Shown in pieces: positions 52,763 through 63,526 of a stretch of DNA of 64,000 nt. How positions within the stretch are numbered: position 1 is the stretch's first letter; every line of letters begins with the position of its first letter. The DNA comes from Trigonopsis variabilis (Eukaryota > Ascomycota > Trigonopsidomycetes > Trigonopsidales > Trigonopsidaceae). Both the position numbers and the translations under genes were made by a program. The stretch spans positions 1,550,001-1,614,000 of the forward strand of contig PPXM03000002.1 in the NCBI GenBank assembly GCA_003707065.3, written 5' to 3'. The notes beneath the pieces are model-generated. The model did not search any database. It was not told where the DNA came from and was given only the letters and a program-made list of their open reading frames with translations.

Positions 52763-55700
52763 ATGATCGTCACTTCCATGAGGCATGGGCCGGTATGGGG
52801 GCTTATAAAGGTCATGGTTATCATTAATTTATTAATAAGAGGAGTTTTATGTGACTCCGATAGCAATAAAGGGTCTTCGACTCCCGATGATGGTGTGATA
52901 GTGACCCAGGTGGACTCAGCTCCACTCTATTTCACCTACTTCGAGAATTCTTCGGTAAGGAGCTTGATCTTAAGTGAAGATTAGACTAATATGAAATCAG
53001 ACTATAGTTATGATATCTTCAGATACCATGCTTGTCCAAATATCTTTTGACGATGGAGAATCATGGGCCATAGTGGATGATGTTGGACAAGAAAGTCAAG
53101 AACTGGTTATGCATCCCTACGACAATAAGCGGGCATATATAATTACCGAAGGAACCAGGCATTTTAAAACAACTGATCAAGGTGAATCGTGGGAACAATT
53201 CGAAACTCCTTATCCCCCCGGAGGCATCAGTCCCTTGAGATTTAATTTCGATGACAGTGATTATATCCTCTATTGGGGTTTAGAGTGTGACAATGAGAGC
53301 TATTTTTGGATGGATCCAGATTGTACCTCCCATATGATTCATACTGAGGATAATTTCAAGTCTTACGACACTATCGGAAATGGCCTATCTTGTATTTTCG
53401 CCCGGAGCGGTCAGTCTTTTGCCATTGTAGCGAATAAGGAAACCATTTTATGTACCGTTAATCTGGAAGGAGATTCTAAACCTATAGAAGATTTCTTTTT
53501 GGGCGACCAGTCAGTTTACAACCAACAGTTGTTTGTCAGTGATGACTGGGGTCAATCGTTTGATTTAGCCAATGACAATGATAGGAATATTGTTGGTGTT
53601 TCAGCTTTGGGTGCTGTAGAGGGCTTCTTTCTAACTACCGTTGTGTCTCAAGGAACCGATGAAGTCTTGCTCTACGTATCACAAGATGCTAAGAATTGGC
53701 AGAAAGCTGAATTTCCTAGCAGTGGAGACTCTTCCCTCCGGGCTGAATCATATACTATCCTTGAATCGACTTCTTATTCTTTAGTTATCGACGTCTATAA
53801 CGGAGAAAGTCGATTCCACCCTATGGGTGATGTCTTTGCCAGTAATTCTAATGGGACCTCGTTCAGAAAGATCATTCCTTACGCCAATCGAAATGAATAT
53901 GGTACTGTCGATTTCGAAAAAGTAGAATCTGTCGATGGAATCATGTTGGTCAACGTGGTAGCAAATGCTGACCAAGTGATCGGTTCCATTCTCAGAGATA
54001 AAAAACTGAGGTCTCAAATTTCTTATAATAATGGCAGAAGCTGGGACAGTCTCAATTTAGCCAATGAGTCTTGTCGAAATACTGTCTTTAACGAAAACTG
54101 CGCTGTACATCTCCATTCGGTGTCGGACTACCTCAATGTTGGGCCCGTTTTCTCATCTAAAGCTCCAGGTCTTCTAATGGGGGTGGGTAATACTGGACCC
54201 GAGTTGAAGAAATATGAAGAAGGTGACACGTTTGTGTCCGATGACGCAGGTCTTACCTGGTACAAGGCTCTGGATGGACCTCACATGTATGAATTTGGAG
54301 ATCAAGGCTCGATCGTTGCTGCTTTGGCCTCAGATTCTAAAACAGACAACTTTCTTTATTCATTCGATCATGGTCATACCTGGAGTTCTCTGTCTTTTGG
54401 TCGCAAACTTCTACCTACCTTCCTTACGACGTCTCCTGACTCGTCAACTCAGAAATTCGTCATTCTTGCCGTTGATGATGTGGGTGACTTCTCGAGCGAT
54501 GTCTATGTCATCTCTGTCGATTTGAGGGGACTGCGCTCCCGCAAGTGTGTCCGAAATGATGATCACCCGGCTAAGAGTGATTTCGAGAAATTTTACGCTC
54601 TATATGATGGAGATACCGGTGAACCAGCTTGCATGATGGGTCATAAGCAATACTTTTGGCGTCGAAAAGCCGACGCTGACTGTTATATTGGAGATCAGTT
54701 CCACCAGCCAGTGATAGAAATTGAAGATTGCCCTTGCTCCGATGTTGACTACGAGTGTGACCATAATTTTGCTTGGAACCCAGAAACCCAGAAATGCGAA
54801 CTTGATGGAGAGCGACCTATAGTCGAAGGCTCATGTGATGGAGATGGCGAAAAGGAAGTCAAAGTCTCAAGTGGATATCGATTGATTCCTGGAAATACGT
54901 GTAATCGTGAGACTGGAGTGGAGCTCGATCAGCCCGTCCCCATGAAATGTAGCGACATCCGCCCTCCGGAGCCGCTGTTACCTGGTCAAGGCGGTGGACA
55001 AGATGACCATGGCCCAGGGTCGGTCAGATATATCCGAAACACGTTTGAAGGATCGCCTGCAGAGTATTATTACTTAGAAAAGGCCGATACATCTTCCGTG
55101 GATGACGAAGTAGTCATCATGTCCACTGATCTTGGCGAGATCTATCTCAGTAGGGATGGGGGAGCTCAGTGGACCCGAATATTTAATGATTCTGACGTTT
55201 TCGCTATATACAGGAACCCTAATTTCTATAACAGGGTCTACTTCCTAACTACTGATGATGAGGTCCATTATTCTAATAATTATGGAAGAAACTGGAGAAC
55301 TTTCGACATGCCTTCTCGTCCGCTGAATGCCTTGTCGCAGGCCCTTGTCTTTGATCGAGCGAGCCCGGATCGATTATTATGGTTAGGCGCTTCTAACAGT
55401 TGCAAAGGCGACGATTGCCCTGCCACAGTACATTACTCTCTCAACGGAGGGGCGTCATGGGCAAAGATAGCGTCAAAAGTAGAAAGGTGTATGTTTGTGA
55501 ATGGTCTAGCAGGAAAGACGGATCGTGATCTAATATTTTGTTCCAAAGTGCAAGATGATGGCACCAAAGACCTGGTTGCTTCGATTGATTATTTTGAATC
55601 TTCAACCACTCTTCTCACTGATATCCTGGGCTTTGCTATATTTGACCAGTTTGTCTTTGTTGCGTTAGTCGACGAAGATGATCACTCGAAGCTCAATGCG

Positions 55701-57423
55701 AAGGTCTCTATTGATGGCAAGACCTTTGCTGATGTTGAATTTCCTCATAATTTTCAACTCGAGACCTCGCAGGCTTATACGGTACTCAACTCCGAAACTC
55801 AAGCTATTCTTCTTCATGTGACAACCCAAGCGGCAAAAGGCAGTGAATATGGCTCTATTTTACACTCAAATTCAAATGGTACGTTATATACCATGTCCTT
55901 GGAGAATGTGAATCGAGATTCCATGGGATATGTCGACTTTGAAAAGGTAGACGGTCTCGAGGGAGTTTTTATAGCAAACACGGTAGCAAATCCTCAAGAG
56001 GCAGATAAAGGGAAAACAAAGAAACTTCGGACAAAGATGACTCACAACGATGGAGGAGAATGGAATTACATCCAGGCGCCAGCGAAGGATAGTCAAGGAA
56101 AGAAGGTTGGTTGTGATACGCGAAAGCTAGACAAATGTTCGCTGAACATCCACGGCTATACAGAGAGAGCAGATGCTTCTCGTGATACAGTGTCATCTAA
56201 AACTGCCCTGGGAGTATTGGTTGCGGTTGGAAGTATCGGAAACTCTTTGGCCCCATATCAAGATTCAAACACCTACATCTCGACTGATGGAGGAAATAGC
56301 TGGACGGAGGCCCGAAAAGGAACGTCTATGTGGGAATATGGAGACCAGGGGTCGTTTATTGTCTTGGTTGATGATCTAAACCCTACAAAGACCGTCACTT
56401 ATTCTACCGATTTGGGCCAATCATGGACCGAGTTTGAATTCAGCGATGAACTTGTCAAGGTTACTGATATTTTGACTCTTCCTTCCGATACCAGTACTCA
56501 CTTTCTACTCTTTCTTGAAACTGATGAAGGGTTTGCTACGATCCGTTTGGATTTCTCGCAGTTCTTTACTAGAAAATGTGTCTTAGATCCTCAGGACTCC
56601 TCTGAGGATGATTTTGAATTATGGCAACCTACGATCCCAAATCACCCGGATTCTTGTCTATTTGGAAGGGAAGTCCTGTACCACCGCAAGATTGCTGGAC
56701 AAGATTGCTTAGTTGGCCGCCGAATTCCTCAACCACACTCTGTTGTCAGGACTTGTGAATGTGATCTATCTGATTATGAATGGTAAGTCTTAACTTTTGG
56801 CAGAATGCGTTACTAATCTTTACAGTGATTTCAACTATGTGAGAGCCTCCGACGGCACTTGTCATCTCGTTCCCGGCTTCTCCCCTCCCGACCGAAGCGA
56901 GATCTGTAAGACAAACAGCTCGGAGATCGAGTTTTGGGAAGCTACAGGTTATCGTCGTATTCCGAAGACGCTCTGTCGCGGCGGGTTGGATCTCGATCGA
57001 CTACGACCTCAGCCATGTCCTGGCCACGAGGAGGCCTTCCGACGCCGGCATCCTCGAATTCATGCGGCTGGAATCATCATGGCCATTTTGGTTTCACTGT
57101 CATTAAGTGGGCTCATAGTGACGTTCCTTTACACGAGGTATGCGCCTAAGGTGGGTCAGATCCGACTTGGAGACGAATTGGGAGACCAGGGAGCTATGAA
57201 ATACCCCTTGGCTGTCGTGGCTGCTCTAGTGGCCGCGGGTAAATTAATTCCAGGTGCGATCAAATCAGCAATTCAGACCTTAAAAGCCCGATTTGCTCGC
57301 GTGCACCGTTATCAGACCAGAAGTTCCTTTGTCCGGTCATCCGGTATTGGATACACTCATGTTGATGAGGACGAAGGAGAGCTGCTGGGATTGGATGAGG
57401 ATGATGAGGACGAGGAGATTTGA
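52763..57423 (+). CDS. VPS10: Vps10 sortilin-type vacuolar sorting receptor, 1523 aa, 3 exons
   Basis: Exons 52763-52954, 53001-56782, 56826-57423; introns 46 and 43 nt. A signal peptide (about 1-30, KVMVIINLLIRGVLC) leads to two Vps10 domains, about 50-660 and 670-1340. Each has Asp-box repeats (SFDDGESW, STDGGNSWTEA, SKDGG-like) and a 10CC cysteine module (CVRNDDHPAKSDFEKFYALYDG, then CMMGHKQYFWRRKADADC). A single membrane helix (IIMAILVSLSLSGLIVTFLY) sits near 1415, followed by a 100-residue cytosolic tail with acidic end. The receptor carries carboxypeptidase Y and others from Golgi to endosome and is returned by retromer. Size matches yeast Vps10 (1579 aa). Confidence 0.95.
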
Positions 57424-57589
57424 ATGCATGGTGTGTAGCTACGTTTTCTAGAGAATGAAGATGGAAAAATAGAATTCAGCTCACACTTGTATTTGCTACA
57501 AGGGAATGAGGATGTAGAGTATTTTTCACGAGATTAAGTCTATTATGGATGACGTCTATGATACAAGCCAGAAAGGATCTATCGCCTGG

Positions 57590-58477
57590 CTACTGAAGCG
57601 TAAGGATGACTTCACGCACGAGATCAGCCAGTCGAGACGAGTGTGGGACTTCATCATGCTTGCCTTGCATTTCGCAAAATGAGAAATCGACCTGCTCGTC
57701 TTCGGGTGGAGTTCTAAGAATGGCCAGCATATCTTGATGTTGTTGGCTTGATAAGAGTTCATCCTGGGGCGAATGACAAAGAACAAGCTTTCCAGCAAAA
57801 GACACCTTTTCGGTATGATGAGACAGATGGAGTAGATCGATGTCCTTCGAAAAAACATGAAGGTGGAATTCTTTGTCAGGGCGACGGGCGACAAAATGGC
57901 GTTTCCCACTAGCAGGACTGGCATCGACATAGACATGCTGGGAAAAGCCAAAGGCCTTTTCGACAAAATATGCGTAATCGGGGTATTCGATTAACAGGTC
58001 TTGTAAGTCATAGATGCCTTCAGTGCAAATGATTGCCAGAGCAGGCTCCTGGCCACTCAGACGGAAAAATTCATGGCGAGCCCTATCATACCATAGTGAC
58101 TGAATAGCAAGACATGCACCAGCACTATGGCCGATGAGGACATAATCACGAACCTGATGTTTGGCTCGTAAATAGTTTAGACAATCACACACGTCTTCGA
58201 TATGAACAGGGTGCATGACCTGGGGACTCAATCGATAATTCAACGAAGCTCCTCGAAACTTCCTGCCCATGGCCGTCAATAGAGGCTTCGACGACCCCAA
58301 AACACTTGTCAACAGGTCATGTCCATCATGACTTGTCTGCTTGGAGTCGACCCATGCTCCCCCGTGAATGAAGATTAGCCAGACTAAGTGAGGTGATTCA
58401 GGTTCATTATCGTGCTCGTCCACGTAGATATCGACGCTTTGTAAAGGATCCGGTCCATATTGCTCCGGTTTGAACAT
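57590..58477 (-). CDS. BNA7: Kynurenine formamidase-type alpha/beta hydrolase, 295 aa
   Basis: Core motifs are IFIHGGAWVD (oxyanion region), LIGHSAGACLA with the nucleophilic Ser, an Asp in CHSPQDELL and His in GKHDEV, giving a Ser-Asp-His triad. The MFKPEQYGPDPLQSVDIYVDE opening matches fungal arylformamidase (Bna7), which hydrolyses N-formylkynurenine in tryptophan-to-NAD synthesis. The frame stays open upstream to 58600 but without an ATG; 58477 is the first Met and gives the family start. A different alpha/beta hydrolase activity is possible since these folds are hard to tell apart. Confidence 0.8.
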   Translation of the reverse strand: MFKPEQYGPDPLQSVDIYVDEHDNEPESPHLVWLIFIHGGAWVDSKQTSHDGHDLLTSVLGSSKPLLTAMGRKFRGASLNYRLSPQVMHPVHIEDVCDCLNYLRAKHQVRDYVLIGHSAGACLAIQSLWYDRARHEFFRLSGQEPALAIICTEGIYDLQDLLIEYPDYAYFVEKAFGFSQHVYVDASPASGKRHFVARRPDKEFHLHVFSKDIDLLHLSHHTEKVSFAGKLVLCHSPQDELLSSQQHQDMLAILRTPPEDEQVDFSFCEMQGKHDEVPHSSRLADLVREVILTLQ

Positions 58478-59012
58478 GTCCCTGTCAAGGTTAAGAGACT
58501 CCTTTACCCTGTATGAAAGGCGCGGCCTGAATTGCGTGTCTTTAAATTGATTCCCTTCTTTCGGCTCACCGATTATCAATCTGAGGGTGATAGCAAGCAA
58601 ACTATATCTAGTAAAAGGGACATAATTGTTCTAAGAGAAGGCTGGGTTTTCCCGGCGGTTGGGAGGTGTCACACCTGTCTTGTAAGGGAGAGGGTTGGCC
58701 TGGACTGGCCAGATTAGACCAAGTCGGCCAGCTCAATCTGGCAAGCCGATAGGAAATACGGTACCCGGTAAGATATGTGTGTAAAGGAACTAGAGGCAAG
58801 GCCAATGGAGGCCGTGAGCGATGGGATTTTCCGCCTCGGTCGATATACACATTGACTAGATAGAGTAATACAAGGACAAACGTTTAATTGTAGCCGATAA
58901 GAGCGCTCAAAGCACGCAATAAGCGCTATGTCCTCTTGTAATACGTATGCGGATCACAAGGCCTTGTTAAAGAGACAAGCCTGGGTGATTGAATCGAGCT
59001 CGTCACCTCTCC
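58478..59012. promoter_or_regulatory. Divergent intergenic region BNA7 / CDD1
   Basis: Promoter region for two genes read outwards. An ATG at 58928 starts a 42-codon ORF ending at a TGA; it was considered as an alternative CDD1 first exon and rejected because the joins are poorer. Confidence 0.4.
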
Positions 59013-59694
59013 ATGGTCCCCTATATAGAAATTCCCTGCAAGGAGCTGGAAGCTGAAGTACAGACACTTCGGAACCTTACTTTGAAAGGTATGATCCGTC
59101 ATTTGTCTTAGCTAACAGAGCCCGCGATACATGCTATGCTCCATACTCTAGGTTCCGGTAAGAAAATATGATCGATTGCGATCTCATGTTAGGGTTGGGG
59201 CGACCCTCCTGACCACGGGTGGTACTTTTATAAGTGGGGCAAATGTCGAGAATGCAAGTTATGGTATCTAATCGAGCTGGAAGAGAGATCTAACTCGAAG
59301 GCGGTACCATCTGTGCTGAACGGACGGCGATCGTCAAGGCCGTGGTACGATTGCAGATATCGATTGAAACTTAAATTTTAGACCGAAGGGCATCGCGAAT
59401 TCGCTGCTATCGGAGTGGCGACTGACAATAAGCAATTCTGCTCTCCCTGTGGAATTTGTCGACAAGTGTACGTGCTCAATGTTGGGTCTACTGGACTCAC
59501 TTTAAGAATCCGAGAATTTGGAAAAAATATTACGATCTATATGTTCACCGATGGGGTAAGTCTTAAGCCAGGGATATAACCAACCCCACAGGATACTTGT
59601 GCCAGGACAACTCTTGAGCAGGTAAGGGTCAGCTTTCCTCCAGACTGATTCTCAGCTTCTCCCTATGAGCTTTGGTCCCGAGGATCTACAATAA
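59013..59694 (+). CDS. CDD1: Cytidine deaminase, 143 aa, 8 exons
   Basis: Exons 59013-59088, 59121-59157, 59193-59263, 59301-59344, 59382-59467, 59507-59555, 59592-59621, 59656-59694. Introns are 32, 35, 37, 37, 39, 36 and 34 nt. The spliced chain gives LRNLTLKARDTCYAPYSRFR, VGATLLTTGG, SGANVENASYGGTICAERTA (zinc Cys66, catalytic Glu68), then CSPCGICRQVIREFG with zinc Cys99 and Cys102. It ends LLPMSFGPEDLQ, the normal family end. All seven joins are in frame. The enzyme deaminates cytidine and deoxycytidine to uridine forms in pyrimidine salvage and acts as a tetramer (yeast Cdd1 142 aa). Introns fill 37% of the gene. Convergent with the NAD(P)HX dehydratase gene, 80 bases away. Confidence 0.93.
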
Positions 59695-59774
59695 ATAAGC
59701 AGCTATCGATAGCATGAATTGTAGCTTGCTAAAATCCATTTTTCACCGAGAATTACACAGTTATCCCCGCCATC

Positions 59775-60886
59775 TTAAGCCGAAGACTTGATTTCGCTTT
59801 CAAAGAGTTGCCTATAGGCTGGTTCTATGAATTTCAACACATCTGTAGTCTGCATTGCTCGCCCGTGAGAATCAAAAGCTAGTCTTGAAGCTAGCCGGGT
59901 GAGATTTGCAGCACCAAAGCATGCAATGATGGTAGTATCGATATCTTTCAACGAGTTATCATGAGACCAGACATTGTTCTCGTATCCATGTTTCCAAGCA
60001 ATAAACGTACCGAGAATTCCACTGAGGCAGTCTCCTTGACCACCACACCTTCGAAGACCGCCTCGAAGGGACACCTCGACCGTCATTAAACCATTAGAAA
60101 TATAATCGTTGAATCCCTTCTGAACAATAGTAACGCCTCCCAAAGCCTGAGCCAATCGCTCGATCGGTAGGTCACCTTCATTAGACGACTTGGGATCGAT
60201 GCTAAACGTCTTACATAGCCTAGCAAACTCATTCACGTTGGGGGTCAAAACGGCATGCTTATATCCATGAATCACATGCGGGTGGTTCTGGATAAGAAAT
60301 AGGCCATCAGCATCAATCACTATGGGAATCAATCGTCGACGGGCTTGTTCAATGATCTTAGAGACGGTCTTTAATAACAGCGAATCTCGACCTAAACCTG
60401 GACCAATGACTAGAACATTGATTCGATCCAAAAATGGCTCCACTTTGGCAAGAATGTCCTCCATGAAGTTCGATCGACCGCCCTTATTACCATATCCAGG
60501 AGTTGAGTGAGCGATATCCAGTAAAAATGGATGCACCATTAAATCGGGCGAATAAGTCTTGATGATGCCCGAGACTCCAGGCTCACAGATTACATGGACA
60601 AGATCAGCACCAGTCAGCGATGACGACATGGCTGAAAAATAGGGAGCACCGCTATAACTAGTCTAGTTAGTATCTTTTCCATAATTCTCCCAGTCTAATC
60701 CATCAATTACTAGGAAGCGCATCTATTATGCCAGTTTGTTCTTTCCACTTACTCGGAAGATCCTCCAATCACGGCCACCTTCCCTGCTTGTCCCTTGTGC
60801 AATTGAGGAGACAATGGAGGTATAAGTCTTTTTACTTGTCCGAGTAATTCTATCGCTATAGAGCTCATCCCTGTCCGAGTGGCCAT
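59775..60886 (-). CDS. ATP-dependent NAD(P)HX dehydratase, 336 aa, 2 exons
   Basis: Minus-strand exons 60753-60886 and 59775-60651; 101-nt intron (branch ATACTAAC). The chain runs [35 protein letters not shown], then SLTGADLVHVICE, DLMVHPFLLD, NVLVIGPGLGRD, VIDADGLFLI, VLTPNVNEFARLCK and GGQGDCLSGILG, the ribokinase-like YjeF C-terminal signature. It repairs NADHX and NADPHX, damaged hydrates of the cofactors, using ATP (yeast YKL151C 337 aa). Eukaryotic members carry only this domain; the epimerase partner is a separate gene. Met7 of the model is a possible alternative start. Confidence 0.93.
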
Positions 60887-61124
60887 TGTGGTCAGATTCT
60901 AAGTTGCTTCGCCCAAAGTGCTCGTTGGTCTTCACAACCGCTTACATCATCGTTGTGACGGTCGCAGCCGATCGAGACCTTGACTGTCAGTCTAGAAAAC
61001 CAGAAAAAAAACTAAGTGTCGAAGACATAAGAAGAAAAATAATAATTCCGCCTCAACGCATTGAAACCTTACGAAACAGAAACAGACTACTTTAACTCTT
61101 ACCAATTTATATTTACTAGAACGC

Positions 61125-63203
61125 CTAATACACGCGCTTACCATTTGGTACAGTTTTGCATTCGTTCTCATCCAGAGTGTGGAGGATGACGTGACGATAG
61201 CCAAGCTTAACCGGTTCACCAGGAGCAGTCTGCCACGAAAGAGTATGCTTTTGCCAGTTAACATCATCTCGGTCAGGATAATCTTCCCGGGCATGGGCTC
61301 CTCTTGATTCCTTGCGTTCGGCAGCAGAGTAAGCCGTTTGCATGGCGCAAGTAAGCAAGTTCTGTAATTCAAGAGACTCAACAAGATCACTGTTCCAGAT
61401 CATGCCTCGGTCCTTTGTGCCTAATTGAGGAAGCATTCGATCAACCTTGGTGATGTTCCTCACCCCAGAGTCAAGAACGTCTTGAGTCCGGAAAACGGAA
61501 ACATCCCGTTGCATGGTCTCTTGCATTTGATCTCGGATGTGAGCAGTAGACAAAGGACCACTAGCAGTACGGACAGCATCCAAGTTAGCGATGGATTTAG
61601 CCCCCAAGTCGGCGGAAACAGGGGGGTGAGGCTTGTTGGGTTGATCCATCTCCTTGATGGCGTGGGCAACAGCACGACCAAAGACAACCAAGTCAAGCAA
61701 TGAATTGGCACCCAATCGGTTGGCACCATGGACAGACACGCAGGCAGCCTCACCGGCAGCATACAGACCAGGGACGATCTTGTCGTTACCCTGAGCATCA
61801 AGAGTCAACACTTCACCCTTGTAGTTAGTGGGAATACCACCCATATTGTAGTGGACAGTAGGAATGACCGGGATAGGTTCCTTGGTCACATCGACACCAG
61901 CGAAAATCGAAGCAGTCTCCGAAATACCGGGGAGACGTTCATGAAGAACAGAAGCAGGTAAGTGAGAAAGTTGGAGAAGCATATGATCCTTCTTGGGACC
62001 AACACCACGTCCTTCTCGAATTTCCATAGTCATAGCGCGAGCAACGACATCACGAGAAGCCAAATCCTTTGCGTGAGGGGCGTAACGTTCCATAAATCGC
62101 TCACCTTCAGAGTTGATAAGGAATCCACCTTCACCACGGCAGCCTTCAGTAATCAAGCAACCGGCACCATAGATACCGGTGGGATGGAATTGGACAAACT
62201 CCAAGTCTTGAAGGGGCAGGCCGGCACGAGTCACCATGGCCTGACCATCACCAGTACATGTGTGCGCAGAAGTACAAGAGAAGTAGGCACGACCGAAACC
62301 ACCAGTAGCCAAGATGGTATGATGAGCACGGAAACGGTGGAGTGTACCGTCTTCCTCATTGTAAGCAATGACACCGACGCAGCGTCCATCTTCCATGAGT
62401 AAATCTAAGGCGAAGAATTCAATGAAGAAATTAGTGTTATGTTTAAGAGATTGTCCATAAAGAGTATGAAGAAGGGCGTGTCCAGTTCGGTCGGCCACAG
62501 CACAAGTTCGGTAGGCTTGGCCATCTTTACCATAGTTTCGGGATTGACCACCAAAGGCACGTTGGTAGATGCGGCCATTTTCGGTTCGAGAGAAAGGTAC
62601 ACCAAAATGCTCCAATTCGATAATGGCAGGAGGAGCTTCTCGAGTCATATAATGAATCGCATCTTGATCTCCCAACCAATCTGATCCCTTAACTGTATCA
62701 TACATATGCCAATGCCAGTCATCGGGATGCATATTACCTAGAGCAGCGTTAATACCACCTTGGGCAGCACTAAGATGTTAACTAAAGGCCTGAATCAAAA
62801 GCTTCTTACACTGTGTGGGATCTGGTGGGAAATAGCTTAGAAATACAAGCAGTGTTAAAGCCTGCCTCGGAAAGACCAAGAGTTGCTCGTAGACCAGCTC
62901 CTCCAGCTCCAATAACGATGGCATCATATTCATGATCCTGTCGTTAGAACCCCACTCATTTCTAGGTCTCTTACAATCACAGCATATTTCTTGGAAACAT
63001 GGGGAGAGGCTTCCTTGCCTTTCACGGGCTGTCTATTAGCAAACTTCATCTTTCTCAGGATCGGCTCACCTCGGACGCGATGATCTTGAAGTTGGTTCGG
63101 GAATGATGGAAGCTTCGCTTGCTAATAGCCTTAAAGGCATTCTATCCGTTAATACCTGGAGAATCTGATTGAAATTTACCCTTTGCGCCAGGAATCTCTG
63201 CAT
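61125..63203 (-). CDS. SDH1: Succinate dehydrogenase flavoprotein subunit, 640 aa, 5 exons
   Basis: Minus-strand exons 63180-63203, 63070-63141, 62975-63028, 62810-62937, 61125-62769; introns 38, 41, 37 and 40 nt. The N-terminus [20 protein letters not shown] is a mitochondrial presequence. Then [20 protein letters not shown] (FAD fold, about 54-73), and [16 protein letters not shown] with the FAD-linked histidine at H91, next to [33 protein letters not shown] and [18 protein letters not shown] are all conserved. The subunit oxidises succinate in complex II and the TCA cycle; length equals the yeast protein (640 aa). All four introns lie in the first 450 bases of the gene; the 1.6-kb last exon has none. 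Confidence 0.96.
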
Positions 63204-63526
63204 TGCAGTAGTGGAGAAAGAAACAACCTGGGGATGGCGGTAATTGGCCTGTCGGTCTCAACCAATCAGCGAAAGCCTAATTCCCAATACGGCTCCTCCC
63301 GGCGCGAGGCCGTTTATGTCCGCCCGCGTTATCCTTTGCCGATGGGGATGGTCTGGTGACCGTTCGCATGACTCCTCTATGACAGAAGAAGCAAAACAGC
63401 TAATATACTCAATGTTCAGCCCAAACGTGACAAGCTCGCTGTGCCTGAACCCACTGAATGACATACGGTGACAACGAGAAGTGATCGATCGCTACACATT
63501 ACAGTCAACATTGCAAATCTCATTCA
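63204..63526. other. Intergenic between RPT1 3' end and SDH1 start
   Basis: SDH1 promoter and RPT1 3' end, both on the minus strand. A 75-codon ORF on the other strand is not supported. Confidence 0.4.

Noticed and set aside
58928-59058. Alternative first exon for CDD1 beginning at 58928
   Set aside because: It requires a 114-nt intron with a poor acceptor, while the ATG at 59013 with a 32-nt intron gives the standard family N-terminus.
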